Assembly (NCBI RefSeq): GCF_947500985.1
Contig: NZ_CANMTX010000003.1
Span: 186,001-250,000 of the forward strand
DNA from: an uncultured Maribacter sp.
GTDB taxonomy: Bacteria; Bacteroidota; Bacteroidia; Flavobacteriales; Flavobacteriaceae
DNA: 64,000 nt
Direction of reading: 5' to 3'
This document shows positions 1 through 8,608 of the stretch, in pieces (position 1 is the first letter of the stretch; every line of letters begins with the position of its first letter). The translations under genes were made by a program, and so were the position numbers. The notes beneath the pieces are model-generated. The model ran no database searches. It worked only from the letters and a program-made list of their open reading frames with translations, and was not told the DNA's origin.

Positions 1-56
1 TAAAAATTATAAGCTAGCCTCTCGAAGTATTAAAGTCTCAATTATCGAGTAAAATT

Positions 57-2528
57 CTAAAGTTTAAATTGCAGCGTAGTGTAAAACGTTCTAGGTTCAG
101 ATGGTATAATACCTGGCCCTGGGTAGCCAGTTGCTCTTCGTGTAAAATAACTATTGTCAAGAACATTGTTTATACCTGCTTCAAGCTTCCAGTTCTTGTA
201 TGTATATGCTAATGAAAAATCAAGAATATCATACGCTGGTATTTCCCCTTCTATTCCTCTTTGGTTATCATTTATATCTTGCGGAGCATTAGTTGCATCT
301 GTAAATTGACTTGATAAATATGTGTACTGTAAACTTCCCAGTAAGTTATTATAGCCAAAATTTAATCCTGTTTTTAAATTTACAGCCGGTATAAACTCAA
401 CATTATTACCTTCTACATTTGTCTCTTCCGAAGACAAATATTCAGATTCTGTAAGGGCAAGGTTTAAAAAATAGTTCAATTTTAATTTATCATTTCCACT
501 AAAAAAAGTTTCCTTGATACTCCAGTTTCCAAAGCTTTCTAACCCATACATAAAAGCGGTACCTATATTCCCACGAAAGCGTATAATACTCCCTGTTTCT
601 ACTTCTTCGCCAGCTGCATTTATCTGCGTTTCACTTTTAAGAATTTCTCCAAGTCTATTATCATACAACAGACCAAAAGCACTAACATCGTAAGAGAAAA
701 TATTTTTATGCCTTCCACGCAACCCTACATCCGCAGTAAAACCATCTTCATCACTAATGTTTTCATCTACTTGAAATGAAGGATTAACAACCCTTATATC
801 ACTAAAAGTCACTGATCTGTAATTTTGAGAAAAATTTCCATAAAATTCCACACTTGGGTTTAGCTTATAAGTTGCACCTAGACCTAGTAACAAAAATGTT
901 CTATCAAAAGTCCTATTATCCGTAACATCTTCATTTAACAATGAGTTACCAGCCAAATCCAGAACGATATTTTTGTAACTACCTATACTTTCAGTATTAA
1001 TATGCTCTAACCTAAAACCTGGTGTTAAAGTCAATTTAGAATTTATATTAAAAATATTCTCCCCAAAAAAAGCAAGATTGGAGTTAGGGAAATTAAACTC
1101 TGATTGCCTTTCATAATTTGGAAACTCATCATCGGCAAAATTAAAGTCTGCATTTGCAGCTGTTGTTCCAGGTCCTTGCCGTTGATTATTATCTGTTCTG
1201 TAAATTTTAGATCCAATCAATAATGCTGATTCGGTATCACCCAGTTTATATCTGGTAAGCAATCTTGCCTCTGCACCCCAGTTTTGAAAGTTATCAACGA
1301 GCAATTCTCTTGGTTCTTCTAAATCATCGGGCTGTGACACTCTATTAGTTCTAAACCCAAGTGCACTTCTTGACGCATCTAAGCCAAAAACATTTAAACT
1401 AAAATCCATTTTTGAAGAGAATTTATGATCTAATCTAAGAGAGTATAGTTTCCAATCTACATCAAACCAATTTCTCTCTCTATTACTAAATGTTGGGTCT
1501 TCAATAAATTGGGCATCTGTTAGACCACCTGGTTGTTGAGCCAAATAATTAAGAAACGTAGTCTCAAGTGTAAGTTTAGTTTTATCAGAAACCTGATATC
1601 CAATTTGAGCAAAATAATTTCTACTGTTATAATCCGAATTTGGTCTAAAACCACTTCCCTCTTTATAATTAAAATAGGTATAATAACTTATTTTTCCAAC
1701 GGTACCACTTAGACTATTAAAAGAAGTTTTTAAATTATAAGATCCTAAAGTTTGTCTAGAAATCAGTTCTATTTTTTTATTTGAATTTGGTTGTTTGAAT
1801 TTAAAATTGACCAAACCACCAAATTGGGTACCATATTGCAAAGATGCAGCACCTCTAACTACTTGAATTTCTTCTAAAGCTTCAGCTGGAGGAGTGTAAT
1901 AACTCTCTGGATAACCTAAAACATCTGCACTAATGTCATACCCATTCTGCCTTGTATTAAAATTTGCCGTTCTATTGGGATCCAAACCTCTACCGCCAAT
2001 ATTAAGTTGCAAACCAGCATCTCCATTATCATAAATATTTAGCCCTACGACTTGACTATAGATTTGTCGCGGATTGTTAGCTGCCAAATTACCCGTAATA
2101 TTTTCCAGTAAAACAACCTCACTTTTTTTACCCGCATAAATAGCGGTTCCGTCGACTTTCTTTAGTTGCTTTAAGGCAAAGACTTCTTCTCGCTTTTGCG
2201 TTATAACCACTTCTGACAAATTATTGACTTTTAAACGTTGTAATGTTACATTAAAGGTAGTGTTACCATTTAAAACCACATCTTGTTCTAATATTTCAAA
2301 TTCATAGGCAAATACAACAATTGTATAGGTACCTGCTATTAAACTTTCAACGGAATAATAACCTTCTGAATTTGTCGTTTCTAAAAGTTCCAGTTCTTTA
2401 ATGTACAATTCTGCATCAGAAACAGGTGTACCATCTTCATCGGTTATCTGTCCAGAAATATTAAACTGTCCAAATATTGGAAATGATACTAACAATAACA
2501 GTATATAACTAAATTCCTTTAATTTCAT
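57..2528 (-). CDS. TonB-dependent outer membrane receptor, FecA-like
   Basis: Outer-membrane active-transport receptor of 823 residues, a normal length for the family. It has a signal peptide ending near FPIFGQ (about residue 21), a carboxypeptidase-regulatory-like beta-sandwich (about 24-97: ISGQITDEDGTPVSDA), a plug domain (about 110-245, with IQVVRGAASLQYGTQFGG) and a C-terminal beta-barrel ending in FYTTLQFKL with a terminal aromatic/hydrophobic pattern. It is the last gene of a four-gene minus-strand operon and overlaps the upstream HTTM gene by 20 bases. The company of an imelysin lipoprotein suggests an iron or metal-chelate substrate. The substrate is inferred; the family is clear. 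Confidence 0.9.
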   Translation of the reverse strand: MKLKEFSYILLLLVSFPIFGQFNISGQITDEDGTPVSDAELYIKELELLETTNSEGYYSVESLIAGTYTIVVFAYEFEILEQDVVLNGNTTFNVTLQRLKVNNLSEVVITQKREEVFALKQLKKVDGTAIYAGKKSEVVLLENITGNLAANNPRQIYSQVVGLNIYDNGDAGLQLNIGGRGLDPNRTANFNTRQNGYDISADVLGYPESYYTPPAEALEEIQVVRGAASLQYGTQFGGLVNFKFKQPNSNKKIELISRQTLGSYNLKTSFNSLSGTVGKISYYTYFNYKEGSGFRPNSDYNSRNYFAQIGYQVSDKTKLTLETTFLNYLAQQPGGLTDAQFIEDPTFSNRERNWFDVDWKLYSLRLDHKFSSKMDFSLNVFGLDASRSALGFRTNRVSQPDDLEEPRELLVDNFQNWGAEARLLTRYKLGDTESALLIGSKIYRTDNNQRQGPGTTAANADFNFADDEFPNYERQSEFNFPNSNLAFFGENIFNINSKLTLTPGFRLEHINTESIGSYKNIVLDLAGNSLLNEDVTDNRTFDRTFLLLGLGATYKLNPSVEFYGNFSQNYRSVTFSDIRVVNPSFQVDENISDEDGFTADVGLRGRHKNIFSYDVSAFGLLYDNRLGEILKSETQINAAGEEVETGSIIRFRGNIGTAFMYGLESFGNWSIKETFFSGNDKLKLNYFLNLALTESEYLSSEETNVEGNNVEFIPAVNLKTGLNFGYNNLLGSLQYTYLSSQFTDATNAPQDINDNQRGIEGEIPAYDILDFSLAYTYKNWKLEAGINNVLDNSYFTRRATGYPGPGIIPSEPRTFYTTLQFKL

Positions 2529-3876
2529 CTTTAAATGGTGTTATCCAATTCTTATGTAAAAAAGACTCTTCTTCTTTTGTTAAATCAATTGTAGAGTCTA
2601 TATATTTTGTACTTAATCTTCCGTTTAAACTTACTTGGCAATCTGCATATACTTGCACATTTTTATGACCATCATTTTCAAAATGTTCTTTCAAAAAATG
2701 AGCATACTCCAATATAAAATCTGGCTGAAAAGCCATTTGTTTTTCTTGAATAGGAGTTAAAAAATCTGAATTATTTACATAAAACCATCGCCCCGTATCT
2801 CCATTTACTATTTTGAATTGCGCATAACCTGATTTTTCCATTAACATAACACGCCATGAAAAACGATAACCCTCTTCTGTCCAGAACAACTCGCCCGGAT
2901 ACAATAAGTACCTAAATGGCAACATAAGTTGTAAACAAAAGAATAATGCTATTACCCCATATTTAATTTTGGTTTTAAAAGTCGGTATTTGCTTAAAAAC
3001 TTTCCCCGTATTGAAACTATTAACATCAATCTTAAGAAAATTTGAAAAGAAACCTATTATTTTCAAATGAACACTAGAATCAAAAAATATTAAGGCAGAG
3101 ATGATCATTACAAAAGGGAAAACTCCAATTGGGAACAACACCCTAGTAAGTACATGAAATATTACGACCGCAACAAATGCAAAAGTTCTTGTCCTTTTAT
3201 TGAAAAGTAAAAAAGGAATACAGAGATCAAACAAAGCACCGGACCAACTAAAGGCATAGTGCACCCACTCTTCGCCCAGAAAACTACCAATTAACGGGGT
3301 ATCAAACTTAGATGGTAGCCATATTTTTAAAGGCATGGCTTTTAGCAACCAATCTGAATTTAATTTCGCCAAACCAGCATAAAAATATACGATACCTAAT
3401 AACAACTTTATGCTGTTTATTGTCCAAGCAGGTATATACTGAAAAGTCCTTTTGGGATTCCAATAGGCATCTAAGGAATAGTTCGCATTTGCAGGAAGAA
3501 AAATCATTAGAAAACTTAAGAGACTAATAAAGTAGTAATGATTTAAATACGTGGTTTTATCCATTAGCTCTATATAGGTAAAGCTTAAAAAGAATACTAT
3601 AATAGCAAGCTTATAACGGTAACCAAGTACTACTAAAATGGCAGAAATAGCACAAATTACAAAGATTAAATAGGTAAGCTCGCCTACTGGTTTCACCCAT
3701 TCAAAACCATAATAGGAAAAAAAGAACTTGGGTTGCAGATAAAATTTATCAATCCATCCGTAAGACCAAAATCTAACAATACTTAAAAGCATCATTAAAC
3801 CAAATAAAATACGAAAGACCGCCAATGGGGCGGCCTCTACGGGAGCTTTTATATATGTATCTATTATCGATTTCAT
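2509..3876 (-). CDS. HTTM / vitamin K-dependent gamma-carboxylase-like membrane protein
   Basis: Polytopic inner-membrane protein of 455 residues with an N-terminal HTTM region (several hydrophobic segments between about 18 and 320) and a soluble C-terminal tail. Residues 101-113 read YIELMDKTTYLNH, which matches the region of human gamma-glutamyl carboxylase around its catalytic base Lys218 (LDKTSWNNH); the equivalent here is Lys107. The C-terminal part (about 330-455) resembles the rest of the carboxylase-like fold less clearly. Its start codon overlaps the imelysin stop by one base (TAATG) and its end overlaps the TonB receptor by 20 bases, so all are translationally coupled. Family membership is well supported; carboxylase activity and the substrate are unknown. 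Confidence 0.85.
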   Translation of the reverse strand: MKSIIDTYIKAPVEAAPLAVFRILFGLMMLLSIVRFWSYGWIDKFYLQPKFFFSYYGFEWVKPVGELTYLIFVICAISAILVVLGYRYKLAIIVFFLSFTYIELMDKTTYLNHYYFISLLSFLMIFLPANANYSLDAYWNPKRTFQYIPAWTINSIKLLLGIVYFYAGLAKLNSDWLLKAMPLKIWLPSKFDTPLIGSFLGEEWVHYAFSWSGALFDLCIPFLLFNKRTRTFAFVAVVIFHVLTRVLFPIGVFPFVMIISALIFFDSSVHLKIIGFFSNFLKIDVNSFNTGKVFKQIPTFKTKIKYGVIALFFCLQLMLPFRYLLYPGELFWTEEGYRFSWRVMLMEKSGYAQFKIVNGDTGRWFYVNNSDFLTPIQEKQMAFQPDFILEYAHFLKEHFENDGHKNVQVYADCQVSLNGRLSTKYIDSTIDLTKEEESFLHKNWITPFKDEIKGI

Positions 3877-5009
3877 TAATCACCATCTGCATCAACAAAA
3901 TCAATACTGATACTCATGGCAGAAACCATGTCTACCTTTAGCATTGGCACCGCTTTTTGCACTTCGTCATATGCTAAAAACATAGCAGTTGGCGTATTAT
4001 TATTTTCAATTTCCTCTCTAAAAGCTGCTAGATCTGAAACCAAATCTCTAGCCGTATTAAATTGGGCATTAATTAAAGATGATAAATCTTCCCCATCTTT
4101 TACAGAATTCAACGCATCTAAATAAGAAGCAAGGCTTTCCCCTTCAGTTTCGGAATTAAAATGTTTACCGTTGAAAAAATCCTGAACCGCATTTAATCCT
4201 TCTAAAAATAATTCATTAGAAATAGTACCCTCATAATAGGCTTCAACGTTTTCAGGTAACGGAGCTCCAGAAAAAACACCTAAAGGAATACCCATTTTAC
4301 CCGCTCTCAAATACTTTTCATAATAAAAGATATAATCATTTACCATACGATCTACAGAGGCTGTAGAGGAAGCCCCATCATTGGCAACAAACGTATCTCT
4401 ATATCCTTCTGTCCAGTCAGACAAGACAGTATCGGTCAAAGATTTCATATCTAACAAAACATCTTCTGTAAATGTAAACAGTGCATCTTTATTATCACCA
4501 TTGTAGAAAGCTAATATTGATGTATCATCCTCTCCTAAACCATTCAACAAATAATCCAATGCTGGAAAACCTTTAGAGCTTCTATTTGAAGAAAGCGATA
4601 AATCATAACTACCTGAAACTATGAATTCATCTATATTCTCAGTATTAGTAGGATATATATTCATGTTCAATTGAAAACCTACCGATTCCGCAGGACCAAT
4701 TTCAAACATTTCAACGCGCTGCCAAGAAGTATAAGCATTTATCCATGCAGAGCGAAATGCTGTTAAATTACCTTCATTAGTGTCTACTTTAAAAGTGTTG
4801 AATGAATTTAATAAAGCATCCAAATCACCAGAAAATGCTTCATATGATGGAATGATTATATTATCTGCCCAATTGATTAACATGGCACTACGCTCAAAAG
4901 AAACCTCTTCTTGGTCATCTGGTATAATTACCTCATCATCTGTAGCACTTTCACTAGAACATGCCCATATTAAGGTCATAATACACAATGCCCCTATTAT
5001 CTTTTTCAT
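3876..5009 (-). CDS. Imelysin family lipoprotein (IrpA-like)
   Basis: Surface or periplasmic lipoprotein of 377 residues. The lipobox ends at Cys17 (LIWAC), followed by a Ser/Asp/Glu-rich linker. The two four-helix halves of the imelysin fold are recognisable from AWINAYTSWQRVEMFEIGPAE (about 88-108) and the C-terminal DEVQKAVPMLKVDM. Imelysin proteins are linked with iron uptake in bacteria. The GxHxxE signature of the peptidase-like members is not kept: the aligned stretch at 147-152 is GFPALD, as in IrpA-type members, so proteolysis is unlikely. It is second in the operon, 94 bases after the DUF4856 gene and with a terminator-like hairpin between them. Confidence 0.88.
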   Translation of the reverse strand: MKKIIGALCIMTLIWACSSESATDDEVIIPDDQEEVSFERSAMLINWADNIIIPSYEAFSGDLDALLNSFNTFKVDTNEGNLTAFRSAWINAYTSWQRVEMFEIGPAESVGFQLNMNIYPTNTENIDEFIVSGSYDLSLSSNRSSKGFPALDYLLNGLGEDDTSILAFYNGDNKDALFTFTEDVLLDMKSLTDTVLSDWTEGYRDTFVANDGASSTASVDRMVNDYIFYYEKYLRAGKMGIPLGVFSGAPLPENVEAYYEGTISNELFLEGLNAVQDFFNGKHFNSETEGESLASYLDALNSVKDGEDLSSLINAQFNTARDLVSDLAAFREEIENNNTPTAMFLAYDEVQKAVPMLKVDMVSAMSISIDFVDADGD

Positions 5010-5040
5010 AGCTTATTTTTATTTATTCTAATTAAATGCA

Positions 5041-5090
5041 AAAATAAAAAAAGCAATTCAATCTTATTAGAATGAATTGCTTTTTTATTA
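5041..5090 (-). terminator. Intercistronic hairpin between DUF4856 and imelysin genes
   Basis: A perfect inverted repeat (stem 5047-5060 with 5073-5086, core AAGCAATTCA, 12-base loop) is followed on the minus strand by a run of T. It lies inside the operon, so it probably acts as an attenuator or partial terminator that lowers transcription of imelysin, HTTM and receptor relative to DUF4856, or stabilises the upstream mRNA. Confidence 0.7.
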
Positions 5091-5103
5091 ACCTTATATC
5101 GAA

Positions 5104-6354
5104 TTATTCTGCTGCTTGCTCTAAGGTAAAACTGAACCTTCCAGAAATGTCAGTAGAAATAGCATCCAATGTAGCTGCTTCTACATTCCAAAGTCCGTTT
5201 TCTCCGTCATCCATTATATCTACTAAAAACGCATCAACTTCTTCTTTGGTAAAATAAGGATCTGTGGAATTGGTTTTTCTTGTAAACTGTAAACTGTAAA
5301 CAAATCCGTAACCCTCTGATAAATCATGAAAAGCACCACCATAATCAGGTGTTTCTTGATCCAAACTATTTTTTCCTTGCTGTAAATAATATACCGCTCT
5401 AATACCGATAACTTCAGAAAGTTTCTCTCTAATAATTTCTGCCTGTGCATCTCTAACATCATATTGCTTAGCTACAATGGCAGCTCTACCCAATTTAAAG
5501 GCTTGAAAAATTTCATCGGCAATACCGGCAAAATCGTCATCCCCTTCTACTCTACCAACATATTTATTTAAAAAGCTATCTGCACCTAAGTCATCATTTG
5601 GGTTTGCAGCATCGGCATTTAAGCCATAAACATATCCATAAGCTTCATCCCACTTATGCTCCATATTGGTGTAGGTTTTACCTTCCGCTACAACATTAGC
5701 ATCATTATCCGCTCTATTATCACCTTCATCTAAAACCGCAGTACTTAAATAATTGTTGACTATTTGATCAAGAGTAAGCGCCCCAATTAAACCTTTGTTA
5801 AATGCTTGGTTGTATTCTAAACCTTGAGCATTAATATATCTGGTAGAAGAACCGTCAGCTATTTGCCCGGCTGTTCCTTCTGCTGCAGCAACTTCCCAGT
5901 TTGGGAATACCTCATTTACTTGTGCTGTGATAAAGCCATCAAAATCTGCTCTGATCAATGTTTGATCGGTGGCATTGGTGGAAAAGAAATCTGCCGATGC
6001 AGCTGTTTTACTTTTCACACTTTTATCAGATGCATTTAATTCTATTTCTTCAAAATCATTGGCTCCTTCTTCATGAGCATACATACTTAAAATTTGGTCT
6101 GATGTCAATGTTACATCTGTTAATGCGCTTAAAATTTCTGAACCCATTTTTAATCTAGTTGTTTGACCATCAAAACTAACTGTGCTTTCATTATCTCTAG
6201 TAAATACGTATGAATCTGGATTATCAATTGTTGTTTCAACAGGATCACAATCACCATCTTCACATGTAGTCAATTCTAAACTATCATCATCAGAACTACA
6301 AGAAATAAATAGTAAACTTGCAATAGAAGATAGTACAAATAGGTTCTTTTTCAT
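5104..6354 (-). CDS. DUF4856 domain lipoprotein
   Basis: Secreted lipoprotein of 416 residues with a lipobox at Cys19 (LFISC) and an acidic linker SSDDDSLELTTCEDGDC. The body matches the DUF4856 family by recognisable segments such as KMGSEILSAL, YINAQGLEYNQAFNKGLIGAL and DLSEGYGFVYSLQFTRKTN. The family is alpha-helical and is regularly found next to imelysin and HTTM genes in Flavobacteriia, so it probably works with them at the cell surface; biochemical function is unknown. First gene of the operon; the promoter at 6392-6422 fits this start. Confidence 0.85.
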   Translation of the reverse strand: MKKNLFVLSSIASLLFISCSSDDDSLELTTCEDGDCDPVETTIDNPDSYVFTRDNESTVSFDGQTTRLKMGSEILSALTDVTLTSDQILSMYAHEEGANDFEEIELNASDKSVKSKTAASADFFSTNATDQTLIRADFDGFITAQVNEVFPNWEVAAAEGTAGQIADGSSTRYINAQGLEYNQAFNKGLIGALTLDQIVNNYLSTAVLDEGDNRADNDANVVAEGKTYTNMEHKWDEAYGYVYGLNADAANPNDDLGADSFLNKYVGRVEGDDDFAGIADEIFQAFKLGRAAIVAKQYDVRDAQAEIIREKLSEVIGIRAVYYLQQGKNSLDQETPDYGGAFHDLSEGYGFVYSLQFTRKTNSTDPYFTKEEVDAFLVDIMDDGENGLWNVEAATLDAISTDISGRFSFTLEQAAE

Positions 6355-6391
6355 TTTCTTTTTTTATTAAGACTTATTTCAAATAAGATTG

Positions 6392-6422
6392 CAAACGTAT
6401 AACATGTTTCAATACGAAACAA
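6392..6422 (-). promoter_or_regulatory. Promoter of the DUF4856-imelysin-HTTM-TonB operon
   Basis: On the minus strand a -33 TTG (6420-6422) is followed after 20 bases by TACGTTTG (6392-6399), which fits the Bacteroidetes -33 TTTG / -7 TAnnTTTG consensus. Transcription would start near 6385, leaving a leader of about 30 bases before the DUF4856 ATG. Confidence 0.7.
6406..6420. promoter_or_regulatory. Candidate operator GTTTC-N5-GAAAC
   Basis: A perfect 5-base inverted repeat with a 5-base spacer (GTTTCAATACGAAAC) sits in the spacer between the -33 and -7 elements of the operon promoter. That is the classic place for a repressor, possibly a metal-responsive one. The regulator is unknown. Confidence 0.5.
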
Positions 6423-6490
6423 GCTTATCTGTATTAAATCTAAATAAACTTAACGTTTAAATAATATGAGGTTGAAATATAATAAGTTAG

Positions 6491-7360
6491 CTAATGATAG
6501 GCTGTAAATAACTCAGTAGCTTTATTGTAAGAAGCTTCAAAAGCCATCCAATTAACATCTGAGTCTACTTTTTCTGCAGTAAAATAAGAAAGCATTTTCT
6601 CTGTAGGCATATTACCAGTTAAATCATCTTTAGCCATTGGACACCCGCCAAAACCTTGTATGGCGCCATCAAAACGTCTACAACCAGATTCGTAAGCAGC
6701 AGATACTTTCTCATGCCACTTAGCTGGTGTCGTATGCAAATGTGCTCCAAATTCGATGTTCGGATATTTAGAAATTAGATTGGAGAACAAGTATGAAATA
6801 GTTTCGGGATCAGAAGAACCAACGGTATCTGAAAGCGATAATATTTTAGCTCCCATTTTTGCTAGCTTCTCTGTCCACTCCCCTACAATATCAACATCCC
6901 AAGGATCACCATAAGGATTACCAAATCCCATCGAAATATAAGTCACCACTTCTTTGTTCGCAGCATCTGCCAAATTGAATATTTCTTGTAAAGTCTCTAC
7001 AGATTGTGCTATTGTCTTATGCGTGTTACGCATTTGAAAATTCTCTGAAATAGAAAAAGGGAAGCCTAAATAATCAACTTCAGAGTGTGAAACAGCATCT
7101 TCTGCGCCTCGAACATTCGCTACAATGGAAAGTAGCTTAGTATTTGTTTTTGACAAGTCTAATTTTGCCAGAACCTCAGCAGTATCTACCATTTGCGGTA
7201 TCGCTTTAGGCGAAACAAAGCTTCCAAAATCTAAGGTATCAAAACCACAACCCAACAAAGATTGTATATACCTAACCTTTTCATCGGTAGGTATAAATTG
7301 CTTAATGCCTTGCATAGCATCTCGCGGGCATTCTACTAATTTGATCTTTGCATTAGACAT
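6491..7360 (-). CDS. Hydroxymethylglutaryl-CoA lyase family protein
   Basis: TIM-barrel lyase of the HMGL-like family, 289 residues from the chosen ATG (MSNAKIKLVECPRDAMQ). HMG-CoA lyase splits HMG-CoA to acetyl-CoA and acetoacetate in leucine breakdown. The N-terminal PRDAMQ matches the catalytic Arg-Asp (PRDGLQ), the metal-binding HLHTT lies near residue 195, and GFGGCPMAKDDLTGN carries the glycine-rich loop and catalytic Cys near the C-terminus. A TTG start five codons upstream is possible but the ATG at 7360 aligns better. It stands alone; other HMGL-like activities cannot be fully excluded. Confidence 0.85.
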   Translation of the reverse strand: MSNAKIKLVECPRDAMQGIKQFIPTDEKVRYIQSLLGCGFDTLDFGSFVSPKAIPQMVDTAEVLAKLDLSKTNTKLLSIVANVRGAEDAVSHSEVDYLGFPFSISENFQMRNTHKTIAQSVETLQEIFNLADAANKEVVTYISMGFGNPYGDPWDVDIVGEWTEKLAKMGAKILSLSDTVGSSDPETISYLFSNLISKYPNIEFGAHLHTTPAKWHEKVSAAYESGCRRFDGAIQGFGGCPMAKDDLTGNMPTEKMLSYFTAEKVDSDVNWMAFEASYNKATELFTAYH

Positions 7361-7413
7361 TTCGTAAAAATACAAACTCTAAATAAGTATCTACTATTAA
7401 TAATTTAAATAAA

Positions 7414-8034
7414 CTACCCAATTAATAAATAAACAGCAATACCGATGAAGACAATAATTTGCCCCCATTTTAAAACAAACCCGGTTCTCTTATTAGCGAT
7501 CAAAAAACTGGAAATTTGACCAGATAATATTGCGATAGCACCGAAAACGACTGAAGAAACCACTATAAATAAAAAGCCAAGGGTATAGAATTGTATAACA
7601 TTGCTTAACGAACTTGAAAATAGAAAGCCTGGAAAAAATGCTAGAAAGAATATCGTCACTTTAGGGTTCAACACATTCATTATAAAACCCTGTTTATATA
7701 ATGAACCTAAATTCTTTTTATTTTTCGTTTCCCCGGCGATAGAGATAGTATCTCCACTTCTATACACCATTACAGCTAAATAAAATAAGTAGGCAGTCCC
7801 AAACATTTTTATAAAAGTAAATATGGCGGGATTATTCTTAATAACTGCAGAAACCCCGAACGCCAGTAACGTAGTATGTACTAAACAACCGGTCATAAGA
7901 CCTGCAACGACTGCTAAGCCATATTTTTTACCATTACTAATGCTTTGTATGAGCACAAATATGTTATCAGGTCCCGGTGAAAGTGCCAGAATAAAGGTTG
8001 CCATAGAAAAAGCCAATAAGACATCGTAATCCAA
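7414..8034 (-). CDS. LysE/RhtB family amino acid exporter
   Basis: Inner-membrane exporter of 206 residues with about six hydrophobic segments and the family motif ALSPGPDNIFVLIQS at 16-30. The likely start is TTG (8032-8034), because the family begins about ten residues before the SPGP motif; the first ATG would remove the start of helix 1. A TACTTTTC box near 8057-8064 would give a short leader to this TTG. LysE/RhtB members export basic or hydrophobic amino acids or homoserine lactones; the substrate here is unknown. It is divergent from the Dabb gene at 8120. Confidence 0.87.
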   Translation of the reverse strand: MDYDVLLAFSMATFILALSPGPDNIFVLIQSISNGKKYGLAVVAGLMTGCLVHTTLLAFGVSAVIKNNPAIFTFIKMFGTAYLFYLAVMVYRSGDTISIAGETKNKKNLGSLYKQGFIMNVLNPKVTIFFLAFFPGFLFSSSLSNVIQFYTLGFLFIVVSSVVFGAIAILSGQISSFLIANKRTGFVLKWGQIIVFIGIAVYLLIG

Positions 8035-8119
8035 TCTAGAAGATATTAGTTAGACCCGAAAAGTACGAATAACCGCGTATTACACCTATTTTTAATATCT
8101 TGTATAAAATTCACAGACT

Positions 8120-8530
8120 ATGAAAATTAAAGTACTTCTATTACTAATTAGCATTTCATTCATGTCAAACGCTTTTGCTAAAACAGATGAAAACATAACT
8201 ACAATAAAAATGATTCAAAGCGATAGCCTTTTAAGACATACTGTCTTTTTTAAGTTTAAGGAAGGAACGACTGCCGAACAAATGAAAACAGTAGAAGATG
8301 CATTTAGTGCACTACCATCAAAAATTGAACAAATAAAAGGGTATGAATGGGGATTGAACAATAGTCCCGAAGGTTTGAACAAAGGCTTTACACATGCCTT
8401 TTTTCTAACATTTGAAAGTGAGGAAGATCGCGCCATTTACTTACCGCACCCTGACCATAAAGCATTTGGTGCTGTATTGACTCCGTTTTTAGATGATGTC
8501 TTTGTAGTTGATTACTGGACCAAGCCGTAA
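8120..8530 (+). CDS. Exported Dabb (stress-responsive A/B barrel) domain protein
   Basis: 136 residues with a signal peptide ending after SNAFA (about residue 20) and a single Dabb domain (about 38-134: LLRHTVFFKFKEGTTAEQ and YLPHPDHKAF). Dabb proteins form dimeric ferredoxin-like alpha/beta barrels; members are stress proteins or small cyclases, and the role here is unknown. The signal peptide suggests a periplasmic or secreted form. Monocistronic, ending at the hairpin shared with pyrD. Confidence 0.85.
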   Translation: MKIKVLLLLISISFMSNAFAKTDENITTIKMIQSDSLLRHTVFFKFKEGTTAEQMKTVEDAFSALPSKIEQIKGYEWGLNNSPEGLNKGFTHAFFLTFESEEDRAIYLPHPDHKAFGAVLTPFLDDVFVVDYWTKP

Positions 8531-8550
8531 ATTAAAATCTTACATATATA

Positions 8551-8588
8551 AAATGCCCTTGCACAATTTGTACAAGGGCATTTATATT
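8551..8588. terminator. Bidirectional terminator between Dabb gene and pyrD
   Basis: Stem AAATGCCCTTG (8551-8561) pairs with CAAGGGCATTT (8573-8583), with A/T tracts on both sides. It serves the two convergent genes. Confidence 0.85.
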
Positions 8589-8608
8589 TTATAGTAATAA
8601 TTAAATTC

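Noticed and set aside
36-54. Element TCTCaATTATCGAGTAAA at 36-54 repeated near 14016-14034 (TCTCGATTATCGAGTAAA)
   Set aside because: Only two short copies with no common context (end of a receptor gene, upstream of nusB); could be chance or a minor repeat.
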